From: Alteromonas sp. LMIT006
GTDB taxonomy: Bacteria; Pseudomonadota; Gammaproteobacteria; Enterobacterales; Alteromonadaceae
Length of the DNA stretch: 64,000 nucleotides
Assembly (NCBI RefSeq): GCF_024300645.1
Contig: NZ_CP101291.1
Location: 1,798,001 to 1,862,000 of the forward strand
Direction: 5' to 3'
The notes beneath the pieces were generated by a model. That model had not been told where the DNA came from. It did no database searches and saw nothing but the letters and a program-made list of their open reading frames with translations. The translations under genes were made by a program, and so were the position numbers. Of the stretch, positions 39,160 to 47,926 are shown one piece after another (position 1 is the stretch's first letter; every line of letters begins with the position of its first letter).

Positions 39160-39329
39160 GTTTTCCTCCAATGGATTAAAGCGAACGTTTTCTATTGCTA
39201 AATTTATAGACTTTTGTTCATTTTTCAAGGTTTTTCGATGGTAAAAAAGTCGCAAAGCCCCAGTCTAGTGGAAATTTTGCGCAACATGCACATTTCTTCG
39301 GCAAACAATTAAAAAAAATGAATTTTTCC

Positions 39330-39358
39330 TTTACAAACCCTCGGTCTCTCTTTAATAT
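39330..39358 (+). promoter_or_regulatory. Promoter of tRNA-Ser
   Basis: TTTACA (39330-39335), exact 17-bp spacer, TAATAT (39353-39358) and a GC-rich discriminator (GCGC), 13 bp before the tRNA. The GC-rich discriminator is typical of stable-RNA promoters under stringent control. Confidence 0.8.
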
Positions 39359-39371
39359 GCGCATCTCTTAC

Positions 39372-39463
39372 GGAGAGGTGGCAGAGTCCGGCTGAATGCA
39401 CCTGACTTGAAATCAGGCGAAGGGTCAAACCTTCCGGGGGTTCGAATCCCTCCCTCTCCGCCA
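39372..39463 (+). tRNA. tRNA-Ser (anticodon TGA)
   Basis: 92 nt including encoded CCA. Acceptor stem GGAGAGG / CCTCTCC, anticodon stem CCTGA / TCAGG around CT-TGA-AA, long variable arm typical of class II tRNAs, and T loop TTCGAATC. Reads UCA and related Ser codons. Confidence 0.97.
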
Positions 39464-39468
39464 AATAC

Positions 39469-39498
39469 AAAAAAACCCGCGCTTGTCGCGGGTTTTTT
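39469..39498 (+). terminator. Intrinsic terminator of tRNA-Ser
   Basis: Stem aaaaaacccgcg / cgcgggtttttt with a 5-base loop, starting six bases after the tRNA CCA, ending in six T. Confidence 0.9.
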
Positions 39499-39542
39499 GT
39501 ATTTAAGGTTTGAGGGATGAGATGAGAACCAGTGGGTTCGAC

Positions 39543-39582
39543 AAACACAAAAAAAGCAACTGAAGTTGCTTTTTTTGTGTTT
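39543..39582. terminator. Long perfect hairpin, bidirectional terminator
   Basis: A perfect 19-bp inverted repeat (39543-39561 / 39564-39582) with only two bases between arms, A-rich then T-rich. It lies 14 bp after the stop of the minus-strand HTH gene and backs up the tRNA terminator on the plus strand. Confidence 0.75.
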
Positions 39583-39595
39583 ATAAATATTAGCT

Positions 39596-39877
39596 CTAGC
39601 AATCCTCTTCCAAGATGGTTTCAACAATCTTGGCAACTTCTTTTGGTATACTTTTGCGGTTAATCGCCCTGTCAGCATCTTGAACTTGTCGCTCTACTAT
39701 TACAATACACCGCACCCAGTTCTCTATAGTCAGTCGGGTACTGCCTGTTTCATAATTCTGTATTGTACGCTCAGTGACACCTAAAATGTCAGACATCCGC
39801 TCGCGTGTGAAACCCAAAGAATGGCGTATGTTTCTGAGCAAATGCCCCAGATGTTGAGGTTCTGATATGTATTTCAC
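39596..39877 (-). CDS. XRE family helix-turn-helix protein
   Basis: 93 residues. An XRE-type HTH occupies residues ~11-52 (LRNIRHSLGFTRERMSDILGVTERTIQNYETGSTRLT), with the recognition helix VTERTIQNYE. The C-terminal helical part (IENWVRCIVIVERQVQDADR) may dimerise. It is a solitary regulator divergent from uvrY with no toxin partner next to it, so an antitoxin role is unsupported. Target unknown. Confidence 0.8.
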   Translation of the reverse strand: MKYISEPQHLGHLLRNIRHSLGFTRERMSDILGVTERTIQNYETGSTRLTIENWVRCIVIVERQVQDADRAINRKSIPKEVAKIVETILEEDC

Positions 39878-40084
39878 GAAAAATTAGCCTTGTTATTTTA
39901 ATAATTAGTATGTTCTAAGATTATTACTTTATTAGATTTATCTGTAAGAAAACTCGCATAACATACACTCGCTGTCATTATTTTGAAACGAAAACTTTTT
40001 TCGATAACCATATTTATTTACAAAAAACTGTATTTAGGCGATAACAAGTTGTATATTCTATTTGTCAAAACAAGGAACATGGAC

Positions 40085-40729
40085 ATGGTCAAAATTTTAT
40101 TGGTAGACGATCACGAATTAGTGCGTGCTGGATTACGTTTAATTTTGCAAGAAGTACCTGATTTTAAGGTGGTTGCTGAAGCCAAATCTGGCGAGGAAGC
40201 CATACGTATATGTCGTAAAGATGCACCGGATATTGTATTGATGGATGTCAATATGCCAGGCATCGGTGGTTTAGAAGCAACGAAACAAATCGCGCGATTG
40301 CCAGAAAATACGCGCGTCATTTGTTTGTCAATGCATACTGAAAACCCCATTCCGAGCAAAGTTATGCATATGGGCGCATTCGGCTTCATAACCAAAGATG
40401 CTGAACCGGAAGAAATGATCCGCTGCATACAAAAGGTTCATGCTGGACAAAAGTATGTTGCTCCTGATATTGCTCAACAAATAGCTATTGGCAAATTGGA
40501 CTTTGACGATGCGAATCCTTTTGAGCAATTATCCGACCGTGAGCTCGAAATTACATTGATGTTAGTAAAAGGACAGCGTGTCCCCGAGATTGCTAAATCG
40601 CTCAATATTTCAGCAAAAACTGTAAATACTTACCGTTATCGCATGTTCGATAAGCTGGATATCAACACGGATGTAGAATTAACTCACTTGGCCTTGCGCT
40701 ATAAGTTGATTTCTTCCGAATTCGTGTAA
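40085..40729 (+). CDS. uvrY: Response regulator UvrY (GacA family)
   Basis: 214-residue LuxR-type response regulator of the BarA/UvrY (GacS/GacA) system, which activates Csr small RNAs. The start is ATG 40085: AAGGA is 8 bases upstream, whereas ATG 40079 would be too close. The receiver has LVDDHELVRAG, phospho-Asp in IVLMDVNMPG and the Lys in FITKDAE. The C-terminal HTH is LSDRELEITLMLVKGQRVPEIAKSLNIS with KTVNTYRYRMFDKL. It overlaps uvrC by TAATG. The barA kinase is not in this window. Confidence 0.95.
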   Translation: MVKILLVDDHELVRAGLRLILQEVPDFKVVAEAKSGEEAIRICRKDAPDIVLMDVNMPGIGGLEATKQIARLPENTRVICLSMHTENPIPSKVMHMGAFGFITKDAEPEEMIRCIQKVHAGQKYVAPDIAQQIAIGKLDFDDANPFEQLSDRELEITLMLVKGQRVPEIAKSLNISAKTVNTYRYRMFDKLDINTDVELTHLALRYKLISSEFV

Positions 40730-42555
40730 TGCCATCGACTGAATTTGATTATCAATCCTTCTTAGACAACCTTACTCATCACCCCGGCGTTTATCGAATG
40801 TATAATGCTGAGGATGCGGTTATTTATGTTGGTAAAGCCAAAAACCTACATAAACGCGTCTCAAGTTATTTTCGAAAACGCTACGACAACAAAAAAACCG
40901 CAGCCCTCGTTGCCAATATTGCAAAAATCGAAATTGTGGTTGTGCAAAGTGAAACTGAAGCGCTGATTCTTGAAAATAACCTCATTAAGCAATACAAACC
41001 AAAATACAACGTCTTACTTAAAGACGATAAATCTTATCCGTTTATTCATATCTCAGCACATAAGCACCCGAAGATAGGCATGCATCGTGGTCCACAAAAG
41101 GCTGCAGGGGAATATTATGGTCCATACCCCAGTGCGTGGTCAGTCAAAGAAAGCTTAAGATCGTTTCAAAAAATCTTCCAAGTACGTCAATGTGAAGACG
41201 CTTATTATCGAGCTCGTTCTCGTCCGTGTTTGCAGTATCAAATGCAAAGGTGTTCGGCACCATGCGTGGAAGGCCATGTATCGGATGAGGAATATACAGA
41301 GCAAGTGTTAATGGCGAAGTTATTTTTGAAAGGAAAAGACCAGCAAGTCATCAGTAATTTTGTAAAACGCATGGAAGATGCGAGCCACAATCTTAATTTT
41401 GAAGCCGCTGCGCGCTATCGCGATCGCATCAGTGCTTTACGTAGAGTGCAAGAACAGCAATGGGTGAGTGGTTCAGACACCGAGATGGATGTGTTTGGTT
41501 ACGCTTATATTGCGGGCAATGCTTGTGTGCAGGTCTTATTCATTCGCGATGGTAAATTATTGGGCTCAAAATCCTATTTTCCCAAAGTCCCCAGCATTTT
41601 GGATAGTGAAGAAGTGTTCCGTTCGTTTGTGGTTCAGTTCTATTTGTCGGGTAATAAAGGTATACCCAAACACATAGTGTTACCAATGAAGTTGGATGAA
41701 TTAGATACCATTGCCGATGCGTTGAGAAGTAAAGCGGGACATGTTGTGAAGTTCTACACTGGCGCTCGTGAGGAAAAACGCAAATATCTCGAGCTTGCCA
41801 ACAAAAATGCAGAAAACGCCTTGGTCAGTAAACAAGCCGCACAAAAGTCCGTACATGCGCGGGTTTTATCTCTTGAGGAAACCCTTGAGCTTGATGAACC
41901 CATTCAGCGCATGGAGTGCTTCGACATATCTCACACATCAGGGCAACAAACGGTCGCTTCATGTGTGGTGTTTAATCGCGATGGCCCTACAACCTCCGAT
42001 TACAGACGATACAATATTGAGGGGATTACGCCCGGAGATGATTATGCTGCCATGGCTCAAGTGCTGAGTCGTCGCTACAAATACAAACAGCAAGATGAAA
42101 CAAAGATTCCTGATATTGTTTTTATAGACGGTGGCAAAGGGCAGTTGAGCCAAGCAGAAGCCCATTTTGCGCAATGGCCTTATGCAAAGAAACCGCTGTT
42201 AATTGGCGTGGCTAAGGGCACCAGTCGCAAAGCGGGTCTAGAAACGTTGATAATGGCCTATAGTCGAGAAACCATTCCAATGTCTCCTGATGATCCTGGT
42301 TTGCATCTTATTCAACATATACGTGATGAATCACATCGCTTTGCTATAACAGGTCACAGAGCGCGAAGACAAAAAGTCAAAACCACATCGACATTAGAGT
42401 CCATACCGGGAGTAGGGCCGAAAAAACGACAAAGCCTACTCAAATATACCGGCGGTCTGCAAGGCTTGAAAAAGGCAAGTCGCAGTGAATTAGAAAAAGT
42501 CCCAGGAATTAGTGCGGAACTCGCCGAAATTATATATGATCACCTACATAATTAA
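40729..42555 (+). CDS. uvrC: Excinuclease ABC subunit C
   Basis: 608-residue nucleotide-excision repair nuclease making both incisions with UvrB. The GIY-YIG domain is at residues ~15-95 (GVYRMYNAEDAVIYVGKAKNL). A UVR/UvrB-binding motif lies near 205-240, the RNase-H-like 5'-incision domain near 380-540 (CFDISHTSGQQ, FIDGGKGQL), and tandem HhH motifs at the C-terminus (SIPGVGPKKRQSLL, KVPGISAELAEII). Translationally coupled to uvrY; pgsA follows after 19 bp. Confidence 0.97.
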   Translation: MPSTEFDYQSFLDNLTHHPGVYRMYNAEDAVIYVGKAKNLHKRVSSYFRKRYDNKKTAALVANIAKIEIVVVQSETEALILENNLIKQYKPKYNVLLKDDKSYPFIHISAHKHPKIGMHRGPQKAAGEYYGPYPSAWSVKESLRSFQKIFQVRQCEDAYYRARSRPCLQYQMQRCSAPCVEGHVSDEEYTEQVLMAKLFLKGKDQQVISNFVKRMEDASHNLNFEAAARYRDRISALRRVQEQQWVSGSDTEMDVFGYAYIAGNACVQVLFIRDGKLLGSKSYFPKVPSILDSEEVFRSFVVQFYLSGNKGIPKHIVLPMKLDELDTIADALRSKAGHVVKFYTGAREEKRKYLELANKNAENALVSKQAAQKSVHARVLSLEETLELDEPIQRMECFDISHTSGQQTVASCVVFNRDGPTTSDYRRYNIEGITPGDDYAAMAQVLSRRYKYKQQDETKIPDIVFIDGGKGQLSQAEAHFAQWPYAKKPLLIGVAKGTSRKAGLETLIMAYSRETIPMSPDDPGLHLIQHIRDESHRFAITGHRARRQKVKTTSTLESIPGVGPKKRQSLLKYTGGLQGLKKASRSELEKVPGISAELAEIIYDHLHN

Positions 42556-42574
42556 GTAATACGCAGTAACCGTC

Positions 42575-43135
42575 ATGATGACAATCCCTAACATGTTGAC
42601 TCTCTTTCGAGTAGCTTTGATCCCAATCTTTGTGACGATTTATTTTTTGGATATCCAATATGCACATGAACTCGCGGCGTTTGTATTTTGGTTGGCTGCG
42701 ATCACTGATTGGTTCGATGGATATTTGGCCAGAAAGCTTCAGCAAAGTTCGCCTTTTGGTGCATTCTTAGATCCCGTCGCTGATAAACTCATAGTGACCG
42801 TTGCGTTAATCATGATAACTCATACCTATGCCACTTTGTGGATCACTATTCCTGCAATGATCATTTTGGCTCGAGAGATATTTGTCTCTGCATTACGCGA
42901 TTGGATGAGTCAAAAAGGTGCAACCGATAAAGTCAAAGTCAGTATGTTAGGTAAACTAAAAACCACTGCGCAAATGTTAGCGCTGATTGGTTTATTGTCC
43001 GGATTAGAATCTTTCATGGGTTTCCCCCTGTATTGGGTGACACTGGGTTATGGTCTTTTATATATAGCTGCGATATTGTCTGTATGGTCGATGTGGGAAT
43101 ACGCACGGGCGGGTTGGTCAACATTAACACAGTAA
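42575..43135 (+). CDS. pgsA: CDP-diacylglycerol-glycerol-3-phosphate 3-phosphatidyltransferase
   Basis: 186-residue membrane enzyme making phosphatidylglycerophosphate, the first step to phosphatidylglycerol. The CDP-alcohol phosphotransferase motif D-G-x2-A-R-x8-G-x3-D-x3-D is complete (DWFDGYLARKL ... FGAFLDPVADK). About five membrane segments follow. It starts with two ATGs in a row (42575 and 42578). The uvrY-uvrC-pgsA-glyW/cysT/leuZ order is the same as in E. coli. Confidence 0.96.
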   Translation: MMTIPNMLTLFRVALIPIFVTIYFLDIQYAHELAAFVFWLAAITDWFDGYLARKLQQSSPFGAFLDPVADKLIVTVALIMITHTYATLWITIPAMIILAREIFVSALRDWMSQKGATDKVKVSMLGKLKTTAQMLALIGLLSGLESFMGFPLYWVTLGYGLLYIAAILSVWSMWEYARAGWSTLTQ

Positions 43136-43230
43136 AAGAGGGTGATTGATGCATAAATCAACGTTTTGGCTAAAATACCCTCATTCGCTTCATTTTTTTA
43201 GCCAAACTGCAAAAAAATCACGTTTTCTTG

Positions 43231-43258
43231 TTGACAGTTTTGCTGTGAAAGGTAGAAT
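43231..43258 (+). promoter_or_regulatory. Promoter of the tRNA cluster
   Basis: TTGACA (43231-43236), 16-bp spacer, TAGAAT (43253-43258), followed by a GC-containing discriminator (GCACGC), 40 bp before the first tRNA-Gly. Confidence 0.8.
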
Positions 43259-43298
43259 GCACGCACTCAATTGATGAGTCACATGATTCGACATTGAT

Positions 43299-43374
43299 GC
43301 GGGTGTAGCTCAGTTGGTAGAGCGCAACCTTGCCAAGGTTGAGGTCACGAGTTCGAGCCTCGTTACCCGCTCCA
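43299..43374 (+). tRNA. tRNA-Gly (anticodon GCC), copy 1
   Basis: 76 nt with encoded CCA. Acceptor GCGGGTG, anticodon arm CAACC-TT-GCC-AA-GGTTG, T loop GTTCGAGCC. Identical to the copy at 43598-43673. Confidence 0.97.
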
Positions 43375-43395
43375 AATTAACGTTTGGTACAATAT

Positions 43396-43470
43396 GGCGC
43401 TGTGGCAGAATGGCGATGCAGCGGATTGCAAATCCGTACTATTCCGGTTCGAATCCGGTCGGCGCCTCCA
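43396..43470 (+). tRNA. tRNA-Cys (anticodon GCA)
   Basis: 75 nt with encoded CCA. Acceptor GGCGCTG, anticodon arm GGATT-GCA-AATCC, T arm CCGGTTCGAATCCGG. Confidence 0.96.
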
Positions 43471-43493
43471 TTCTATAAAGCGTTTTAAGATAC

Positions 43494-43580
43494 GCCCGGG
43501 TGGTGAAATTGGTAGACACAAGGGATTTAAAATCCCTCGCTCGTAAGAGCGTGGCGGTTCAAGTCCGCCCCCGGGCACCA
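43494..43580 (+). tRNA. tRNA-Leu (anticodon TAA)
   Basis: 87 nt with encoded CCA. Acceptor GCCCGGG, anticodon loop TT-TAA-AA on stem AGGGA/TCCCT, long variable arm (CTCGTAAGAG) as in class II tRNAs, T arm GCGGTTCAAGTCCGC. Confidence 0.96.
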
Positions 43581-43597
43581 TTATTTAGATTTTGTAT

Positions 43598-43673
43598 GCG
43601 GGTGTAGCTCAGTTGGTAGAGCGCAACCTTGCCAAGGTTGAGGTCACGAGTTCGAGCCTCGTTACCCGCTCCA
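43598..43673 (+). tRNA. tRNA-Gly (anticodon GCC), copy 2
   Basis: 76 nt, base-for-base identical to copy 1 at 43299-43374. It ends the Gly-Cys-Leu-Gly cluster. No strong terminator follows; a T-rich stretch (ttttttctcttttttt) lies about 30 bp downstream. Confidence 0.97.
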
Positions 43674-43763
43674 AAATTCTTCCTAAACCCATCCAAAAAT
43701 AATCTTTTTTCTCTTTTTTTAGTATATAGTTACATCATATTTATACGGAACACGTATCTTATT

Positions 43764-44831
43764 ATGCAAATCAGAAAATGGCTGATTACTTTGGTTGTTG
43801 CAGCCGGTATATTCGCATTATTAGGTTTTATTAAATTTTCACAAATTCAAACTGCTATCGCTTTTGGTGAGTCGTTTCCTGAGCCGAGTGAGACGGTTAC
43901 GCGGTTTACTCTTCAGCCAACTCAGTATGCACAGCAATATACGGTATCTGGTACTATTCTCGCGCCACAACAGGTTATTTTGACAGCTGAAGTTGGCGGG
44001 TTAATTGAGCGAGTTAATTTTTCAAGTAATGCTCAGGTGCAAAGTGGCGATGTATTCTTGCAAATTAATGCCGCCCAAGAAATCGCAGAGCTCAATGCCA
44101 TTAAAGCACAAATCCAGTTAGCAAATTTAGACGTCAAGCGCACGCAACAATTAGTTGAACAACGCGCAACCGGTCAACAACAACTTGATCGCGTGAAAGC
44201 AGAACTGGCTGTGGCACAAGCCCAAGCGCAAGCAATTGAAGCCCGTATTGCCAAAAAACAAATCAAAATCCCATTTAACGGTCGTTTAGGTTTGCACTCA
44301 TTAGAAATAGGGCAATTTGTGGATGCTAACACCGCCTTAGTTGAACTGGTGAATGTGGAGCAGGGGCTGTGGGTAGATTTTGCAATCCCGCTTAACAAGC
44401 GCGATTGGCTAAAGGACACGATCGCCGTGACTAATGGTAGTATCTCGTTGCCTGCCAGCGTTTTTTCACAAAGCACCAGTATCAATAATATCTCGCGTAA
44501 TTTATCCATTCGAGCACAGCTACAAAACATCAACGAATGGGTGCCTGGCATGATTGTTCAAGTCAAGTTGCAATCTCCCAATGTGATAGATGCGTATGAC
44601 ATTCCGAATACCGCCTTGCGCTATGATGCATTAGGCAGTTATGTGTTTGTGCTTGATACAGATGAAGACGGTAAATTAAGAGCTAAACGTGAAGACGTTG
44701 TCGTGTTATCTCAAGGTGATGGTCACAGCTTCATTGAACTGTCTTTGCCCGCGGGGACTCAGATTGCCAATATCGGTGCGTTTAAATTGCGCAATGGCAT
44801 ATTAGTAAACCTTGCTCAACAAGGTCAGTAA
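43764..44831 (+). CDS. RND efflux periplasmic adaptor subunit
   Basis: 355-residue membrane-fusion protein of an RND pump. The start is ATG 43764 (MQIRKWLITLVVAAGIF); the frame extends upstream through tRNA-Gly, which is fortuitous. A single N-terminal membrane helix, no lipobox. The lipoyl halves (SGTILAPQQVILTAEVGGLIERV and QIKIPFNGRLGLHSLEIGQFV) flank an alpha-hairpin of ~50 residues (QIQLANLDVKRTQQLVEQRA). The beta-barrel follows. Inner-membrane partner is the next gene, 2 bp on. No outer-membrane TolC gene is here. Confidence 0.92.
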   Translation: MQIRKWLITLVVAAGIFALLGFIKFSQIQTAIAFGESFPEPSETVTRFTLQPTQYAQQYTVSGTILAPQQVILTAEVGGLIERVNFSSNAQVQSGDVFLQINAAQEIAELNAIKAQIQLANLDVKRTQQLVEQRATGQQQLDRVKAELAVAQAQAQAIEARIAKKQIKIPFNGRLGLHSLEIGQFVDANTALVELVNVEQGLWVDFAIPLNKRDWLKDTIAVTNGSISLPASVFSQSTSINNISRNLSIRAQLQNINEWVPGMIVQVKLQSPNVIDAYDIPNTALRYDALGSYVFVLDTDEDGKLRAKREDVVVLSQGDGHSFIELSLPAGTQIANIGAFKLRNGILVNLAQQGQ

Positions 44832-44833
44832 CC

Positions 44834-47800
44834 ATGAACCAGAGAGAGTTACAGCCGTTTTTACAAAAACGTTGGTTGGATATTTTTTCTACCAAACCGA
44901 TTTTAGCCATCGTGATCTCATTGACTATTTTCTTGGTTGGCTTAAGAGCGTATTCCAATATACCCGTGTTGCAATTTCCTCAAATTGCCAGTGCTTCCAT
45001 TCAGATCACCACACCATACATCGGTGCTTCGGCAGAAGTGGTGCAGGGGTTTGTTACCGATCCTATTGAACGCGCAGCCTCAACTGTGCCTGGTGTGGAT
45101 TATGTGGACAGTGCGACAACTCCAGGTTTGAGCCGGGTAACCGTCTGGCTCAATCTCAATGTTGATAGCGCCAAAGCGTTAGCCGAATTATCGGCCCGAA
45201 TTGATCAAATTCGTTTTGAACTGCCTGCTGGAGCAGAAGACCCTGCTATACAAGTCGTTCGAGCGGATCGGCCATTTGCAGTGTTTTATTTGACGGTGGA
45301 TTTTAGCGATGCAGATGATCGCATCACTCGTACCGAAGCGACGGATTATCTAACTCGACAAGTAGTACCCGAACTATCAACGATTCCTGGTGTACAAAGA
45401 GTGGGTATTGAAGGCGCTCGTGCACCAGCCATGCGCATATGGTTAAACCTGAATCAGTTACAGGCACTTAACATTAGTGCAGCACAAGTTGCCCAAGCTT
45501 TACGTGCCAATAATTTACTTGCCACCTTAGGGCAGACTGAAAACAATGAACAGCGCCTATCACTCGTTACAGCTACCAATCTCGCGGATACTTTTGAATT
45601 CGAACAATTGGTAGTGGCTCAGCGCAATGATTCTATCATTCGTTTAACAGACATTGCTCGAGTTGAGCTAGGTGAGGATGAAGGGCAAGATGCAGCGCGT
45701 CTTGATTACGATACGGTGTTGTATCTGTCGATCTGGCCTGTACCTGGGGCAAATGAAATTCAAATTGGCGATGAAGTGTATCAACGTGTTGCCAAAATTA
45801 ATCAAGTTTTACCACAGGGTATGCAAATTAAAGACGGCTATGATGGTACCTTGTATATGCGCAGTGCCCTCTCAGAAATCTTTGGTACTCTGGCTGAAAC
45901 CATTCTGATTGTTGGTTTAGTCGTGTTATTTATGATGGGATCTTTGCGTACGGCATTAGTGCCGTTAGTTACGATCCCAATTTCCATTTTGGGCGCTTTA
46001 GCAGCCATTCATTGGATGGGATTCAGTCTTAACCTGTTAACGGTTCTTGCCATTGTCTTATCGGTAGGTCTAGTTGTTGATGATGCTATCGTTGTGGTTG
46101 AAAACGTCGGTCGTCACATGCGCAATGGCATGGGGCGCATTGACGCGGCTTTAATTAGCTCACGACAGCTTTTTGCACCTGTTGTGGTCACCACTGTGGT
46201 CTTGGCCGCAGTCTATGCGCCGATTGGTATTTTGGGTGGGTTGACGGGGGCTCTGTTCAAAGAATTTGCGTTCACTCTTGCCATTGCCGTCATTCTCTCT
46301 TGCGTCGTCGCGGTTACCTTATCTCCTATTATGAGCGCCTACAGCAATCCTGAACAAGGCCGTGAAGGACGACTGACAAACTGGGTGAACCTGCGCTTTG
46401 ATTGGTTGCAACGAGTATATGGTGGCTATTTGCAATGGTCTTTGACATGGCGGAACCAAATTATTTTTATGGTGGTGTTTATCTCTTTATTAAGCGTACC
46501 CTTTTATTTGGTCTCGCTTAAAGAACTCGCTCCAACCGAAGATCAGGCCAGTATTTCTGTTATCGTTGAAGCGCCGCCTGATGCATCTCTCGCATACAGT
46601 GTTGAGCACATGGACACCATAGTCGATACCTTATCCACCATTGAAGGCTCGACTTTCATGTGGCAACTGGTGAATCCTGGCGCCACCTTTGGCGGTATGG
46701 AGTTTGTAGAGCCAGACAAACGCGAACGCAAAATTCAAGATATATACTGGGATGCATTTTTTTTACTCAACACTGTACCTGGTTTAAAAGCGTTTCCGGT
46801 ATTGGATTCGGCCTTACCTACGGCAGGTAATTTTGCCGTAGAGCTAGTGGTGCAAAGCACCGATTCGCATGCAGATATGCAACGATATGTGGATGAAATC
46901 CTTGCTAAAGCGAACGCGACCGGTGAGTTTTTATTTGTCGATTCCGATTTGAAAATTGATTTGCCGTTGGCTCGGATCCGCTTTGACAAAAACAAAATCG
47001 CTCAGTACGGTTTAACCGTCGCAGAGGTAACCGAGCAATTGAGTACTTTGTTATCCGGTAATTTTGTGAATCGATTTGATCAATTAGGTAAGGCATATCG
47101 CGTTATTCCAATGGTGGAAGAGCAATCACAGCGCTCTTTAGAACAAGTGTTGCAATTGCCTGTCGATATTGGTCAAGGGCAAACTGTGACGTTCTCTGAT
47201 TTTGCGCATATTGAGATGGAAGTAGGGCCTCGTGTCCTGTCTAAGTTCCAACAAAAAAATGCTTTTAGGATCTTTGCTGGCACCCGACCAGACATTACCA
47301 AAGAAGCGGGCCTTTCTCGCTTAGAAGAGATTGCCAGTCGTATCATTCCGTCAGATTACAGTCTAGACTACGCAGGTGAATCGAGAGAAATTCGTCGTGA
47401 CGGTAATCAACTTGAAGATGTGCTGCTGTTAGCTATTGTCTTTGTCTTTTTGGTGTTAGCCATTCAATTTAATTCATTTCGCGACCCGCTTGTGGTCTTA
47501 CTCGGTTCAGTACCCGTGGCGTTATCCGCTGCGTTGATGTTCACGTTTTTGGATTTTACTACCATTAATATTTACTCTCAGGTCGGCTTTATTACGTTAG
47601 TGGGTTTGGTGGCCAAAAATGGGATCTTGATTGTAGAGTTTGCGAAACATATGCAGAGGCAAGGTGCGGCCAAGCTTGAAGCAATTACCGAAGCGGCTCA
47701 AACCCGACTGCGTCCGGTAATAATGACGACCGCCGCTACTGTACTGGGTCATCTTCCTTTATTACTAGTTACTGGGGCGGGAGCGGAGGCTCGTAACAGT

Positions 47801-47926
47801 ATAGGTATTGTATTAGTCGCGGGAATGTTTGTAGGTACACTATTGACCTTATTGTCTTTACCCACCTTATATATGCTCCTTGCCAAGGAGCACAATAAGA
47901 CAGTAACAGAGACCAACGATGTCTGA
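44834..47926 (+). CDS. RND efflux transporter permease (AcrB/MexB-type)
   Basis: 1030-residue proton-driven inner-membrane pump of the HAE1 group. Twelve membrane helices: one near residues 25-43, then clusters at ~340-500 and ~860-1015 flanking two large periplasmic domains. The proton-relay Asp pair is in SVGLVVDDAIVVVENVG (helix 4), with a Lys in VGLVAKNGILIVEFAKH (helix 10). The N-terminus (KPILAIVISLTIFLVGLRAYSNIPVLQFPQI) is typical. It follows the adaptor and its end overlaps the LysE-type gene by 8 bp. Substrate range is unknown. Confidence 0.95.
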   Translation: MNQRELQPFLQKRWLDIFSTKPILAIVISLTIFLVGLRAYSNIPVLQFPQIASASIQITTPYIGASAEVVQGFVTDPIERAASTVPGVDYVDSATTPGLSRVTVWLNLNVDSAKALAELSARIDQIRFELPAGAEDPAIQVVRADRPFAVFYLTVDFSDADDRITRTEATDYLTRQVVPELSTIPGVQRVGIEGARAPAMRIWLNLNQLQALNISAAQVAQALRANNLLATLGQTENNEQRLSLVTATNLADTFEFEQLVVAQRNDSIIRLTDIARVELGEDEGQDAARLDYDTVLYLSIWPVPGANEIQIGDEVYQRVAKINQVLPQGMQIKDGYDGTLYMRSALSEIFGTLAETILIVGLVVLFMMGSLRTALVPLVTIPISILGALAAIHWMGFSLNLLTVLAIVLSVGLVVDDAIVVVENVGRHMRNGMGRIDAALISSRQLFAPVVVTTVVLAAVYAPIGILGGLTGALFKEFAFTLAIAVILSCVVAVTLSPIMSAYSNPEQGREGRLTNWVNLRFDWLQRVYGGYLQWSLTWRNQIIFMVVFISLLSVPFYLVSLKELAPTEDQASISVIVEAPPDASLAYSVEHMDTIVDTLSTIEGSTFMWQLVNPGATFGGMEFVEPDKRERKIQDIYWDAFFLLNTVPGLKAFPVLDSALPTAGNFAVELVVQSTDSHADMQRYVDEILAKANATGEFLFVDSDLKIDLPLARIRFDKNKIAQYGLTVAEVTEQLSTLLSGNFVNRFDQLGKAYRVIPMVEEQSQRSLEQVLQLPVDIGQGQTVTFSDFAHIEMEVGPRVLSKFQQKNAFRIFAGTRPDITKEAGLSRLEEIASRIIPSDYSLDYAGESREIRRDGNQLEDVLLLAIVFVFLVLAIQFNSFRDPLVVLLGSVPVALSAALMFTFLDFTTINIYSQVGFITLVGLVAKNGILIVEFAKHMQRQGAAKLEAITEAAQTRLRPVIMTTAATVLGHLPLLLVTGAGAEARNSIGIVLVAGMFVGTLLTLLSLPTLYMLLAKEHNKTVTETNDV

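Noticed and set aside
39309-39678. Minus-strand reading frames of 97 and 108 residues across tRNA-Ser
   Set aside because: They are antisense to the tRNA and its terminator; the phrases EREGFEPPEG and GGIRTPGRFDPSP are well-known artefacts of translating tRNA-Ser regions.
39596-39877. XRE gene as antitoxin of a toxin-antitoxin pair
   Set aside because: No small toxin-like gene is adjacent on the same strand.
43363-43581. 72-residue minus-strand frame over tRNA-Cys and tRNA-Leu
   Set aside because: Antisense to two tRNAs (GGGLEPPRSYE..., RRPDSNR...), a common spurious call.
43629-43763. N-terminal extension of the RND adaptor
   Set aside because: The extra 45 codons read through tRNA-Gly; ATG 43764 begins a proper membrane anchor.
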